A stretch of 46,616 bases of DNA from Lachnospiraceae bacterium UBA1759. Its GTDB lineage: Bacteria > Bacillota > Clostridia > Lachnospirales > Lachnospiraceae. The notes beneath the pieces are model-generated. The model made no database searches, had not been told where the DNA came from, and worked only from the letters and a program-made list of their open reading frames with translations. The translations under genes were made by a program, and so were the position numbers. How positions within the stretch are numbered: the first letter of the stretch is position 1; each line of letters begins with the position of its first letter. Positions 16,364 to 24,831 of this stretch are shown here, piece by piece. The stretch is from the NCBI GenBank assembly GCA_002315555.1, contig DCHF01000031.1, positions 1-46,616 on the forward strand, given 5' to 3'.

Positions 16364-18073
16364 ATGTTTCGCAGGCGTATTTATATATCCATGTTTTTAA
16401 TACTCCTTGCAGCGGTCCTCGTGACGGTCCTTGCCCCCAGAGAAAAGGCGGAGATCTACGCCGGTTACACGCAGCCGATGATCCCGAGCGCCTGGCGCTC
16501 CGTTATGGCCGATGACATGAACACGATGGCGCCGGAGATCCTTTCCGACGGCGTGCGTGTCTCATCGGGAACGGTGCTTCCCTATGTTTCCGCCGGCCTT
16601 GAGGTCATGATTCCCTTTGATATGATCACGGACACGGCCCATGCACTGGCCCTCCGTCAGGCCGACGGAAAGCTGGTCATCTACCGCGGGGACAAGAAGC
16701 TGATCATCGACCCGGCAACCGATGAAGTCACGATCAACGGCGAGAGCGGGATCGTGGGCGGTGCGGCACTGATCGTGAACGACACGCCCTATGTTTCCGC
16801 GTCTTTTCTGGCAAAGGTATTCGATCTGAACTATGAGTTCGATTCCGCGACCCGTTCCGCATCCTTCACGGACATTGCAAAAACGGACAGCCTGCCCACC
16901 GCTTTCTCGCTGGAAGAGGTCGGACGGCTTCCCCGGGTGCAGGATCAGGGTGACCTGGGTGCCTGCTGGGCGTTTGCATCGCTTTCGGCGCTGGAATCCG
17001 CTATGCTGCCCGGTCAGTCCACCTCCTTTGTGCATGACCATCTTCTTCTGAACCACAGCCTGGCATCGGAAAAGGTGGCCGGCGCGTCGCAGATGGCACT
17101 TTCCTACATGATCTCCTGGAGAGGTCCGGTCACGGATGAGTCCGATGTTTACGGTGACGGCTATGTCAATACGGAGCTTGCGCCGAGCGTCCACGTTCAG
17201 GGCGCGAATACCTATACGGAACCGACCGTGGAGGAACTCAAACAGTCCGTATTTCTGTACGGCGGTACGGAGGCCTCTTTGTACTTTGTCCTTGCGGACG
17301 GGGAGTACAGTGATACCGCGAGCCGCTATTACAGTGAGGAAAATGCCGCGTATGCCTATACCGGCGAACGTGAGGTCAATCATGACGTCGTGATCGTAGG
17401 CTGGGACGATACTTATGACCGCATGAATTTCCCGAACGGCGCGAGTCTGACATCGGACGGCGCGTTCCTGTGCCTGAACAGCTGGGGAGAGGATTTCGGA
17501 AACGGCGGCCTTATGTGGATCTCCTACTGCAGCACGCAGTTTGCGAAGACGGCCATGTGCTTTACAAGCGTGGAATCCACCATGAACTACAGCAAGATCT
17601 ATCAGACGGATCTCTGCGGCGCCACGGCCAATGCGGGCTACGACAGCGACACCGCTTATTTTGCCAATGTTTATACCGCGGAGAGCGATGAAGAGCTGCT
17701 TGCGGCGGGCATCTATACACTCGGCGATAACTCGGAGTATGAGGTGTTCATCGTCCGCGATTTTGAGGATGAAAAGTCCTTTGCGGAACGGGAACCGGTC
17801 GCATCGGGGACGATCGCAAAGACCGGTTATCATACCATCGGTATGTACAAGGACATCCAGCTGAAAGCCGGAGAACGGTTTGCGGTCGTTGTCCGTATTA
17901 CGACACCGGGACTCCGGTATCCGGTCGCCATTGAAAAGAAGACGGAAGCTGTGCCCGGCGTGGATATTTCCGACGGAGAGGGCTATCTTTCCAACAGAGG
18001 AAGCATTTTCAAGAGGACGGAGGATGCATCGGAATGCAATGTCTGTCTGAAAATCTATACCGCAAGGCGGTAA
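16364..18073 (+). CDS. Secreted papain-like (C1A) cysteine protease with stalk-like N-domain and lectin-like C-domain
   Basis: This 569-residue protein begins with an N-terminal signal or anchor helix (RRRIYISMFLILLAAV). A copper-amine-oxidase-N-like domain follows (~residues 40-165). The papain fold comes next: oxyanion Gln195 in QDQG, nucleophile Cys201 in GACWAFA, His340 in NHDVVIVGWDD and Asn372 in LNSWGEDFGNGG. All four catalytic residues are present. The last ~170 residues, with YPVAIE, match the lectin-like domain often found behind clostridial C1 peptidases. The protease therefore probably acts outside the cell and is held at the surface. It starts 11 bases after rlmL, with GAAAGGA as ribosome binding site. 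rdgB follows 10 bases after its stop. Confidence 0.87.
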   Translation: MFRRRIYISMFLILLAAVLVTVLAPREKAEIYAGYTQPMIPSAWRSVMADDMNTMAPEILSDGVRVSSGTVLPYVSAGLEVMIPFDMITDTAHALALRQADGKLVIYRGDKKLIIDPATDEVTINGESGIVGGAALIVNDTPYVSASFLAKVFDLNYEFDSATRSASFTDIAKTDSLPTAFSLEEVGRLPRVQDQGDLGACWAFASLSALESAMLPGQSTSFVHDHLLLNHSLASEKVAGASQMALSYMISWRGPVTDESDVYGDGYVNTELAPSVHVQGANTYTEPTVEELKQSVFLYGGTEASLYFVLADGEYSDTASRYYSEENAAYAYTGEREVNHDVVIVGWDDTYDRMNFPNGASLTSDGAFLCLNSWGEDFGNGGLMWISYCSTQFAKTAMCFTSVESTMNYSKIYQTDLCGATANAGYDSDTAYFANVYTAESDEELLAAGIYTLGDNSEYEVFIVRDFEDEKSFAEREPVASGTIAKTGYHTIGMYKDIQLKAGERFAVVVRITTPGLRYPVAIEKKTEAVPGVDISDGEGYLSNRGSIFKRTEDASECNVCLKIYTARR

Positions 18074-18083
18074 AGGAGGAAAA

Positions 18084-18686
18084 ATGAAGATCATTTTTGC
18101 AACCGGCAATGCCGGAAAGATGAAGGAGATCCGTGAGATCCTGAAGGACCTCGGGATGGAAGTGCTGTCCATGAAGGATGCGGGGATCACCGCGGATATC
18201 GTGGAAGACGGTACGACCTTTGAAGAGAATGCGCTGATCAAGGTGAGAGCCATCGGCCCGATGGACGATGCCATCATCCTCGCGGACGATTCCGGCCTGG
18301 AGATCGATGCCCTGAACAAGGAGCCCGGCGTGTATTCCGCGCGCTATCTCGGCGAGGATACCTCCTATGAGATCAAGAACAAGACCATCATCGCGCGTCT
18401 TTCCGATACCGTGGGTTCCGAACGTTCCTGCCGGTATCGCTGCGTCATCGCCGCAATGTTCCCGGACGGCTTCGAAAACACGGTTTCCGGCAGCATGGAG
18501 GGCGTGATCAGTCATTTTCCCGCAGGGGACGGCGGCTTTGGGTATGACCCCATTTTCTACATTCCGGAGCTCAAGAAGACCGTGGCGGAGATGACGATGG
18601 ATGAGAAGAATCTGATCAGCCACCGCGGCCTGGCCCTCGAGGGCATCAAGCCGGTCATTAAGAACTGGCTGGAACTCCATGCGTAA
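18084..18686 (+). CDS. rdgB: XTP/dITP diphosphatase (RdgB/HAM1 family)
   Basis: The enzyme hydrolyses non-canonical purine nucleotides (ITP, dITP, XTP) to monophosphates and so keeps them out of DNA and RNA. The 200 residues carry the family motifs: FATGNAGKMKE at the N-terminus, EDGTTFEENALIKVRA, ADDSGLEIDAL, GFGYDPIFYIPE and the late SHRGLAL. AAAGGAGG precedes the ATG. The 3' end overlaps the next gene by 8 bases, a linkage of rdgB and a YfcE-type phosphodiesterase that is common in clostridia. No unusual features. Confidence 0.96.
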   Translation: MKIIFATGNAGKMKEIREILKDLGMEVLSMKDAGITADIVEDGTTFEENALIKVRAIGPMDDAIILADDSGLEIDALNKEPGVYSARYLGEDTSYEIKNKTIIARLSDTVGSERSCRYRCVIAAMFPDGFENTVSGSMEGVISHFPAGDGGFGYDPIFYIPELKKTVAEMTMDEKNLISHRGLALEGIKPVIKNWLELHA

Positions 18687-19185
18687 ACTTCTGATCTTCA
18701 GCGATTCGCACGGAAGACTCGACAATCTTCTGGAGGTCCTGGAGCGGGAGACGGGGTTTGACACGGTGATCCATCTGGGCGACATCGAGGGCGATGAAAA
18801 ACGTCTGGAGAGCGTGCTCTTGAGGATGCGTCCGCTTCCGGCTTTTCTAACGGTACAGGGGAACTGCGATACCTTTTCCCGCGCGCCGGTCAGCCGCACG
18901 GCGGAGTGGAACGGCGTGAAGGTCTTTCTGACGCACGGCCACCGGTACATGGTGAACGAGCATCCGGACACACTGGCGTTTCAGGCAAAACAGAACGGCT
19001 GCAGTCTGGCTCTGTTCGGACACATCCACAAGCCGGTGGATCTTGAAATAAACGGTGTGCGGGTATTTAATCCGGGCAGCATCTCCAAGCCGAGGCAGGA
19101 GAACCATCGGCCGAGCTACGGGATCATCACGATTGCGGACGATGGCACGGTGACTACGGAGCATAAGTATTTGCTTGGTGAATAA
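18679..19185 (+). CDS. YfcE/MJ0936-type metallophosphodiesterase
   Basis: This 168-residue calcineurin-like phosphoesterase shows every metal-binding block: DSH (Asp9, His11), GDIEGDE, GNCD, THGH and GHIHKP. Family members hydrolyse phosphodiesters in vitro, and the in vivo substrate is generally unknown. The start overlaps the rdgB end by 8 bases, so translation is coupled. A hairpin without a T-run follows the stop. Confidence 0.92.
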   Translation: MRKLLIFSDSHGRLDNLLEVLERETGFDTVIHLGDIEGDEKRLESVLLRMRPLPAFLTVQGNCDTFSRAPVSRTAEWNGVKVFLTHGHRYMVNEHPDTLAFQAKQNGCSLALFGHIHKPVDLEINGVRVFNPGSISKPRQENHRPSYGIITIADDGTVTTEHKYLLGE

Positions 19186-19196
19186 ACCTTCCGGAG

Positions 19197-19216
19197 AACC
19201 GGAAGGAAGCGATAAA
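19197..19216 (+). other. Perfect 8-bp hairpin without T-run
   Basis: CCTTCCGG (19197-19204) pairs with CCGGAAGG (19209-19216) around an AGAA loop, directly after the yfcE-type gene. The missing T tract argues against an efficient terminator. It may instead be an RNA stability or processing element between two operon halves. Confidence 0.5.
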
Positions 19217-19238
19217 TTTTAACAAAAGGAGAAACAAT

Positions 19239-19961
19239 ATGGATTTCGGTATTCAGATGTACAGCTTAAGAGACCTTACGCAGAATGATCTTGCGGCAGG
19301 TATCAGGACGGTAGCGGAACAGGGCTACAAGCTCATCGAGTTCGCGGGCTTCTTCGATCATTCCGCGGAGGAGATCAAGGCAATGTTAGAGGAGAACGGC
19401 GTGACCGTTTCCGGCACTCATTCCCGCATGAGCCTTCTGGTCGATGATTTTGACGGAACCGTGGCGTTTTTAAAGACCATCGGCTGCACCGAGTACATCA
19501 TTCCCGGTCACGACCTTTCCGACCGCGCGAAGATGGACGAGTTCATTGAACAGGTCAACTATTTCCAGCCCAGACTGGCCGCGGAAGGCATCCGTCTTTC
19601 CTATCACAACCACGCACATGAATACGACAACCGTTTCGGCGATTACGTCATCTACGACGAACTGACTGAAAAGACGAATATCAACTTCGAGATCGATACC
19701 TACTGGGCATATGTTGCAGGCAAGGATCCGGTCGCTCTGATGGAAGAGTACAAGGACCGCCTGGTATTCATCCACATCAAGGACGGTTCCGCCGATGGCC
19801 ACGGCACCCCGCTCGGCATGGGCACCGCACCGGTAAAGGCCGTTTTCGCAAAAGCAGTCGAGATGGGCATCCCGATGGTCGTTGAAAGCGAGACCTGCAC
19901 CCCGTCCGGCGCGGATGAGGCACAGATCTGCATCAACTATTTAAGAGAACTGGAAAAGTAA
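19239..19961 (+). CDS. Sugar phosphate isomerase/epimerase-like TIM-barrel protein
   Basis: The 240 residues belong to the xylose-isomerase-like / AP endonuclease 2 TIM-barrel superfamily. Metal-ligand positions are visible in YHNHAHEY (His), FEIDTYWA (Asp), IHIKDG (His, Asp) and VVESET (Glu). These typically hold a divalent ion that drives keto-aldose isomerisation or epimerisation. AAAAGGAGA precedes the ATG. xylB follows 50 bases downstream, so a role in pentose or ketose entry is likely, though the sugar is unknown. Members of this family include inosose and myo-inositol enzymes, so a pentose substrate is inference from context. Confidence 0.85.
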   Translation: MDFGIQMYSLRDLTQNDLAAGIRTVAEQGYKLIEFAGFFDHSAEEIKAMLEENGVTVSGTHSRMSLLVDDFDGTVAFLKTIGCTEYIIPGHDLSDRAKMDEFIEQVNYFQPRLAAEGIRLSYHNHAHEYDNRFGDYVIYDELTEKTNINFEIDTYWAYVAGKDPVALMEEYKDRLVFIHIKDGSADGHGTPLGMGTAPVKAVFAKAVEMGIPMVVESETCTPSGADEAQICINYLRELEK

Positions 19962-20011
19962 AACTCCGGAAACTTGAAGAAGCGAAAAACGCTTGAACGG
20001 GAGGTACACGG

Positions 20012-21538
20012 ATGTATTTAATGGGAATCGACATCGGAACCTCAACGGCAAAGTGCTTACTGATGACCCGCGACGGCCGGGTGGTGGCAAGTGCCGCAAA
20101 CGGCTACGACCTTCTTACACCGAAGCCCGGCTGGGCGGAGCAGGAGGCGGAGTGGTGGATCACCGCAGCGTTTGACGGGATCCGCACGATCCTTTCGGAT
20201 CCGGAGATCAAAGCGGAGGAGATCGAGGGCATCTCATTCTCCGGGCAGATGCACGGACTCGTAGCCCTGGACAGGGACGGACAGGTGATCCGGAAACCGT
20301 TCCTCTGGTGCGATCAGCGCTGTCAGGAGGAATGTGATGAGATCGAGGCTGCGGCCGGCGGTCGCGAAGCGCTTCTTTCCATGACCAATAACGTCATGCT
20401 GACCGGTTACACCGGCGGCAAGATCCTGTGGCTGAAGAAGCACGAACCGGAGAATTACGCCAAAATGACGGCTTTTCTCTGCCCCAAGGATTATTTGCGC
20501 TACCGCTTGACGGGATCGGTCGGTACAGACGTCTCAGAAGCGTCGGGAACGGGCTTTTTTGACACGAAAAACCGTTCCTGGTGCAATGAACTGATCGAGC
20601 GCGCGGGCCTTAAAACCGCCGTTTTTCCGCCTGTATCGGAGAGCATCGGTTTAGCCGGCTATGTCACCGAAGAGGCGGCTAAAGCCATCGGCTTGAAAGC
20701 AGGGACCCCTTGTTTCGCGGGTGGCGGCGATGCCGTCGTGCAGTCCTTCGGCTCCGGTCTTATCCATGAGGGCGATGCCGGTACCGTGATCGGTACCGCC
20801 GGCAATGTTTCCATGGGCTTTGAGGGCTTCCGTGAGAATCCCGGGGGACAGCTTCAAATGTTCTGCGGCGTGACGCCGGGCTCCTACATGAGCTTCGGCG
20901 CGACCCAGACTGCGGGCGGCGCGCTCCGCTGGTTCCGGGATCAGCTGGGCAGGGACATCGTCCGGGAAGCGGAGGAAAAGGGCGTCAGCGCCTATGACCT
21001 CCTCGGCGAGATTGCCCTTCAGTCACCTCCGGGTGCGAACGGCATCGTCTTTGCTCCCTACCTTTCCGGCGAACGCTGTCCGTATCCGGATGCGAATGCC
21101 CGCGGCGTGCTCTACGGCATCAGCCTGAATACCACGCAGTCCGAGGTGGTCCGTGCGGTGATGGAGGGCATCGTTTTTTCGTTAAAGCAGATCATCGACA
21201 TCTACCGGAGCTTCACCGAAGTGAGGAGCGTGGCGGCTTCCGGCGGCGGCGCGGCCAGTGATGTCTTTTTGAAGATGCAAGCCGATATCATCGGCCTCCC
21301 GGTCTATACGGTCTCCATGGCGGAGGAGGGCGGCGCGTACGGCGCGGCACTGATCGCAGGTATGGGACTCGGTATCTATAAAACGCCGGAGGTGGCACTG
21401 TCCATGCTGAAGCGCGTAAAGAGCGTGCTTCCGGTACCGGAGGATGCAGCGCTTTGCCGGAAGACCTACGCGATCTATCGCGAGATCTATCCGTCCATGA
21501 AGCATGTCTATAAGCTCAGCGGAGAGCTTGATCTGTAA
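20012..21538 (+). CDS. xylB: Xylulokinase
   Basis: This FGGY-family kinase phosphorylates D-xylulose to xylulose 5-phosphate. The 508 residues show the N-terminal phosphate-binding GIDIGTSTAK, the xylulokinase-type SGQMHGLV, LWCDQR with the substrate Asp, GGGDAV, and PYLSGERCPYPD with GGGAASD in the C-terminal ATP-binding half. GGGAGG lies seven bases before the ATG. The gene lies between a sugar isomerase-like gene and an araM homologue on the same strand, with tight spacing. No xylose isomerase, pentose transporter or xylR-like repressor is in the window. FGGY kinases can be hard to separate by eye, so another ketopentose is possible. Confidence 0.9.
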   Translation: MYLMGIDIGTSTAKCLLMTRDGRVVASAANGYDLLTPKPGWAEQEAEWWITAAFDGIRTILSDPEIKAEEIEGISFSGQMHGLVALDRDGQVIRKPFLWCDQRCQEECDEIEAAAGGREALLSMTNNVMLTGYTGGKILWLKKHEPENYAKMTAFLCPKDYLRYRLTGSVGTDVSEASGTGFFDTKNRSWCNELIERAGLKTAVFPPVSESIGLAGYVTEEAAKAIGLKAGTPCFAGGGDAVVQSFGSGLIHEGDAGTVIGTAGNVSMGFEGFRENPGGQLQMFCGVTPGSYMSFGATQTAGGALRWFRDQLGRDIVREAEEKGVSAYDLLGEIALQSPPGANGIVFAPYLSGERCPYPDANARGVLYGISLNTTQSEVVRAVMEGIVFSLKQIIDIYRSFTEVRSVAASGGGAASDVFLKMQADIIGLPVYTVSMAEEGGAYGAALIAGMGLGIYKTPEVALSMLKRVKSVLPVPEDAALCRKTYAIYREIYPSMKHVYKLSGELDL

Positions 21539-21549
21539 AGGAGTTTGAA

Positions 21550-22911
21550 GTGGAAAAGCATTTAAAGGATATGACGCTTGAAGAACTGATCCGGGAGGAG
21601 GGCATTCCCTGCTCCTGCGGTAAGGTGCATAAATGTCAGCTGCGGTATTTCAAAGCCGGCCCCGGTGTAGTGGAGCTTCTTCCGGAAGCTATCAGGGACC
21701 GCGGACGGAAGTTCCCGATGCTCGTCATGGACGAGAATACGGAGAAGGTGGCCGGAAACAGGGTGCGAGATATCCTGGACAAGGCCGGTATCCCGCATAC
21801 GGATCACGTGTTCCCGCATACGGACGGAAAGATGGAACCGGATGAATACGCGATGGGATCGCTTACGATGGCATTGGATCCGCGCTGTGATGTGATCATT
21901 GCCATCGGCAGCGGTGTGATCAACGACTGCTGCAAGGTTATGGCACATGCCTGCAACCTGAGCAGTATGGTCGTCTGCACGGCACCGTCGATGGACGGCT
22001 ATTGTTCCAATTCCGCGTCCATGATCCAAAATCATATCAAGGTCAGTCTGTACAATAAGTGTCCGGAGGTAATCATCGCCGACACGGATATTCTGGCAAC
22101 GGCACCCGATATCATGCTGCAGGCCGGTCTCGGTGACATGCTGGCAAAGTACGTGTCCATCTGCGAGTGGCGGATCAGTCACATCGTGTACGATGATGCT
22201 TATTGCGAAGAGATCGCGGGCATGGTGCGTGCGTGCCTTAAAAAGATCGTGGATCATGCCGACGGTCTGATGAAGCGCGAACCGGAAGCTCTGCAGGCCG
22301 TTGTGGAAGGCCTGGTCATCAGCGGTATCTCCATGGCATTTGCGGAGATCAGCCGTCCGGCCAGCGGTCTGGAGCACTATTTCAGCCACATCTGGGAGAT
22401 GAAAGCGCTGCAGCAGCGCATTCCTTCGGACCTTCACGGGATCCAGGTGGGCGTCGGTACGCTGCTTACCATGTGGATCTATGAAAACGTCCTGAATTTT
22501 GAAAAGATCGATGCAGAGAAGGCGCGCCGGATGATGGCGGAGTTTGATCCGAAGGCGTGGGAAGCGACGATGGAGAAGATCTTCGGTTCCATCGCGCCCG
22601 ATGTCCTGAAGATCGAGGAAACCGTCGGCAAGAATCGTCCGGAAAGACAGGAGAAGCATCTGAACACGATGATCGAAAACTGGGATCAGATCCGTCAGAT
22701 CATCAAAGAAGAGCTGCCGTCCAGAGAGAGCGTCTACGAACTCATGGCAAGCTGCAGCATGCCGCTTTTCCCGGAAGATCTCGGTCTGACGCACGAGGAT
22801 ACGGTCGATGCTCTGAAGGGAAGCCGCGAGATCCGTGACAAGTATATTACAAGCAGTATGCTGTGGGATCTGGGGCTGCTTCAGGAAACAGCGGAGAAGA
22901 TTCCGTGGTGA
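21550..22911 (+). CDS. araM: sn-glycerol-1-phosphate dehydrogenase (AraM/EgsA family)
   Basis: G1P dehydrogenase reduces dihydroxyacetone phosphate to sn-glycerol 1-phosphate, the archaeal-type stereoisomer, which Bacillus uses for heptaprenylglyceryl phosphate. The 453 residues, longer than Bacillus AraM, show the NAD-binding AIGSGVINDCCK, the TAPSMDGYCSN substrate segment, and metal ligands in GDMLAKY (Asp), HYFSHIWEM (His) and HGIQVGVGT (His). An N-terminal extension carries Cys-Ser-Cys-Gly-Lys-Val-His-Lys-Cys, a possible metal or redox site. The GTG start at 21550 is fixed by AAAGGAG six bases upstream. It sits 11 bases after xylB and is followed by a very strong terminator. In Bacillus araM also sits in a pentose (arabinose) operon. 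Confidence 0.88.
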   Translation: MEKHLKDMTLEELIREEGIPCSCGKVHKCQLRYFKAGPGVVELLPEAIRDRGRKFPMLVMDENTEKVAGNRVRDILDKAGIPHTDHVFPHTDGKMEPDEYAMGSLTMALDPRCDVIIAIGSGVINDCCKVMAHACNLSSMVVCTAPSMDGYCSNSASMIQNHIKVSLYNKCPEVIIADTDILATAPDIMLQAGLGDMLAKYVSICEWRISHIVYDDAYCEEIAGMVRACLKKIVDHADGLMKREPEALQAVVEGLVISGISMAFAEISRPASGLEHYFSHIWEMKALQQRIPSDLHGIQVGVGTLLTMWIYENVLNFEKIDAEKARRMMAEFDPKAWEATMEKIFGSIAPDVLKIEETVGKNRPERQEKHLNTMIENWDQIRQIIKEELPSRESVYELMASCSMPLFPEDLGLTHEDTVDALKGSREIRDKYITSSMLWDLGLLQETAEKIPW

Positions 22912-22926
22912 GGATGCGATGATAAA

Positions 22927-22968
22927 GAAAAACGCCTGAAAGCGATGCTTTCAGGCGTTTTTCTTTTA
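22927..22968. terminator. Strong bidirectional terminator between araM and tRNA-Thr
   Basis: A 17-bp perfect stem (22927-22943 with 22947-22963), including GCCTGAAAGC, has a GAT loop. A-rich and T-rich tracts lie at either foot. It ends the araM message on the plus strand and sits 3 bases beyond the 3' end of the minus-strand tRNA, so it serves both. Confidence 0.92.
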
Positions 22969-22971
22969 TAA

Positions 22972-23044
<73 letters not shown>

Positions 23045-23070
23045 CTGTGGTCAAAATTGTCCACCAGACT

Positions 23071-23098
23071 ATTATACACGAACGGAAAGAATTGTCAA
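23071..23098 (-). promoter_or_regulatory. Consensus sigma-A promoter for tRNA-Thr
   Basis: On the minus strand a perfect TTGACA (23093-23098) and a perfect TATAAT (23071-23076) are spaced 16 bp apart. The promoter ends about 27 bases before the mature tRNA. This is the strongest promoter match in the window. Confidence 0.9.
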
Positions 23099-23135
23099 GG
23101 AAAAGATCAAGCGCCGGTGAAAAAGGCGCAGGGCT

Positions 23136-23861
23136 TCAGATCAGGGCCAGCGCGTCCGAATCGCCCACGAGGGTGAAGTCGGGATGCATCTGGAGGATCG
23201 AAGCGGGAACCTCCGGCGTTACGGGACCAAAGAAGGCGCGGCGGATGATCTCGGCCTTGTTGCTGCCGTTTGCGACCATCAGGACCTTGCGGGCCTGCAT
23301 GATGGTCTTGATTCCGATCGTATAGGCCTGGCGCGGAACCTCCTCGCCGTCAGCAAAGAAACGCTGATTGGAGAGGATCGTACTTTCCGTGAGATCGACG
23401 CAGTGGGTGCCGAGTTCAAAAGCCTGACCCGGTTCATTGAATCCGATGTGCCCGTCCGTACCGATGCCCAGAAGCTGCAGGTCGATGCCGCCGGCCGCGC
23501 GGATGATCTCTTCATAGGCGGCACAGGCGCGCCCCGCATCGGGATCGGCGCCGTTCGGGATGTGGATATGATCCTCCGGTACGTTCACGTGGTCGAAGAA
23601 GTTTTTGTGCATGAAATAGAGGTAACTCTGCGGATGATCCCCGGACAGGCCGCGGTATTCATCGAGGTTGATCGTGGTGACCTCGGAAAAATCGATGTCA
23701 TCCTTGTTATACCAGTCGATCAGCTGGCGGTAGGTTCCGACGGGCGTTCCTCCGGTTGCGAGCCCGAGCACCGCATTCGGCTTCATGATGACCTGAGCCG
23801 AGATGATGTTCGCGGCTTTTCTGGACATGTCATTGTAATCTTTTGCGCGTATGATCTTCAT
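23136..23861 (-). CDS. nagB: Glucosamine-6-phosphate deaminase
   Basis: NagB converts glucosamine 6-phosphate to fructose 6-phosphate and ammonia, the last step of amino-sugar breakdown. The 241 residues match the short Firmicutes form. GLATGGTPVGTY binds phosphate, NLDEYRGL carries the catalytic Asp, and GIGTDGHIGFNEPG holds the Asp-His-Glu catalytic set. The ribosome binding site is weak (GCAGGT). The gene stands alone with its own good promoter. nagA and an amino-sugar transporter are not nearby. The downstream end lies near the tRNA promoter region, and no terminator is seen between them. Confidence 0.96.
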   Translation of the reverse strand: MKIIRAKDYNDMSRKAANIISAQVIMKPNAVLGLATGGTPVGTYRQLIDWYNKDDIDFSEVTTINLDEYRGLSGDHPQSYLYFMHKNFFDHVNVPEDHIHIPNGADPDAGRACAAYEEIIRAAGGIDLQLLGIGTDGHIGFNEPGQAFELGTHCVDLTESTILSNQRFFADGEEVPRQAYTIGIKTIMQARKVLMVANGSNKAEIIRRAFFGPVTPEVPASILQMHPDFTLVGDSDALALI

Positions 23862-23892
23862 GAGATACCTGCTTTCACGTTTTTTCAGAGGT

Positions 23893-23921
23893 ATTATAGC
23901 GCATCATTCCGGAAGTGGCAA
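23893..23921 (-). promoter_or_regulatory. Promoter for nagB
   Basis: On the minus strand TTGCCA (23916-23921) and TATAAT (23893-23898) are separated by exactly 17 bp, about 30 bases upstream of the nagB ATG. No obvious operator palindrome overlaps it. Confidence 0.8.
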
Positions 23922-24041
23922 CGCAAAAAGAAGTCCCGTTTATCGTACAATACGTGTTTTATGATGAGTATCGTCAGGTAAACTATCAAAGATCCGGAAT
24001 CTACGACGGCTCCGGAAAATGCAAGCGGAAAGGAAAGCATC

Positions 24042-24704
24042 ATGCAGAAGATCGTCATCGACCTTGAATTCAGTCCCATCGGAAAAGCATACAGAGAAGA
24101 GCGCAGAGTGAGTAAAAACGAGATCATTCAGATCGGGGCGGTGAAGCTCGATGACGCGAATTCCATCGTAGACAGCTTCAACCTTCTGGTGAAGCCGCAG
24201 TACGGGGAGATCACGGAACGCGTGACGGAACTGACGCACATTACGAATGAAATGGTGGAGAAGGCACCGATGTTTACGGAAGCGATGGAAACGTTTCTTC
24301 AGTGGATCGGCGAGGAGGAGACCGTGTTTTACGCGTGGAGCGAAAATGACGAACGCCAGATCCGCAAGGAGTGCCGCCTGAAGGGGTATGAGAATAAAAA
24401 ACTGCAGGCGCTTCTTGAAAGCAGCGAGGATCTGCAGAAGATATTCACGAACAGCCTGGGCCTGGAACGGGCGATGTCTCTTCAGACCGCCATTGAGATC
24501 GGCAACATCGGCTTTGACGGGCAGGCTCATTCCGCGGATTCGGATGCGCACAATACGGCGGTCCTGTATCAGATCCTGGTCGATGAGGAAATGTTCCGCG
24601 GCTTTTACGACGTTGCGCTGGATCTCCTGGCACCGAAGGAAAGCCTGTCCTTTTCGCTTGGCAGCCTGTTTACGGCGGATATGATGGCAAAGATCGCGTG
24701 CTGA
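24042..24704 (+). CDS. DEDDh-family 3'-5' exonuclease (DnaQ/KapD-like)
   Basis: The 220 residues contain the RNase T / DnaQ exonuclease fold. The DLEF motif (Asp-Leu-Glu) with IIQIGAVKLDD follows the N-terminus, an Asp lies in WSENDERQI, and HSADSDAHNT supplies the final His-x4-Asp. This completes the DEDDh set for two metal ions. Substrate (DNA or RNA) cannot be told. It resembles stand-alone KapD-type exonucleases rather than a polymerase proofreading subunit. AAAGGA precedes the ATG. No clear promoter was found in the 180-base gap upstream, which mainly holds the divergent nagB promoter. Confidence 0.87.
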   Translation: MQKIVIDLEFSPIGKAYREERRVSKNEIIQIGAVKLDDANSIVDSFNLLVKPQYGEITERVTELTHITNEMVEKAPMFTEAMETFLQWIGEEETVFYAWSENDERQIRKECRLKGYENKKLQALLESSEDLQKIFTNSLGLERAMSLQTAIEIGNIGFDGQAHSADSDAHNTAVLYQILVDEEMFRGFYDVALDLLAPKESLSFSLGSLFTADMMAKIAC

Positions 24705-24767
24705 GAAGCGGAGACCGGACTAAGGCGGCGGATCTTGCAATACAGTATTAGGCGATTTAATTTCTGC

Positions 24768-24796
24768 TTGAATTGTAAACGGTTCTGTTCAATAAT
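24768..24796 (+). promoter_or_regulatory. Promoter for the serine hydrolase
   Basis: TTGAAT (24768-24773) and AATAAT (24791-24796) are spaced 17 bp apart, leaving a short leader before the AGGAGG at 24820-24825. Confidence 0.6.
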
Positions 24797-24831
24797 GGTG
24801 GTAACAAATTTCTTCTGCAGGAGGTTTTTCG

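Noticed and set aside
16562..18319. 585-codon open frame on the minus strand
   Set aside because: It lies wholly across the well-supported papain-like protease and rdgB. It has no recognisable domain and arises from the third-position base bias of those genes.
21562..22794. 410-codon minus-strand frame under araM
   Set aside because: Antisense shadow with low-complexity His/Asp-rich translation and no ribosome binding site.
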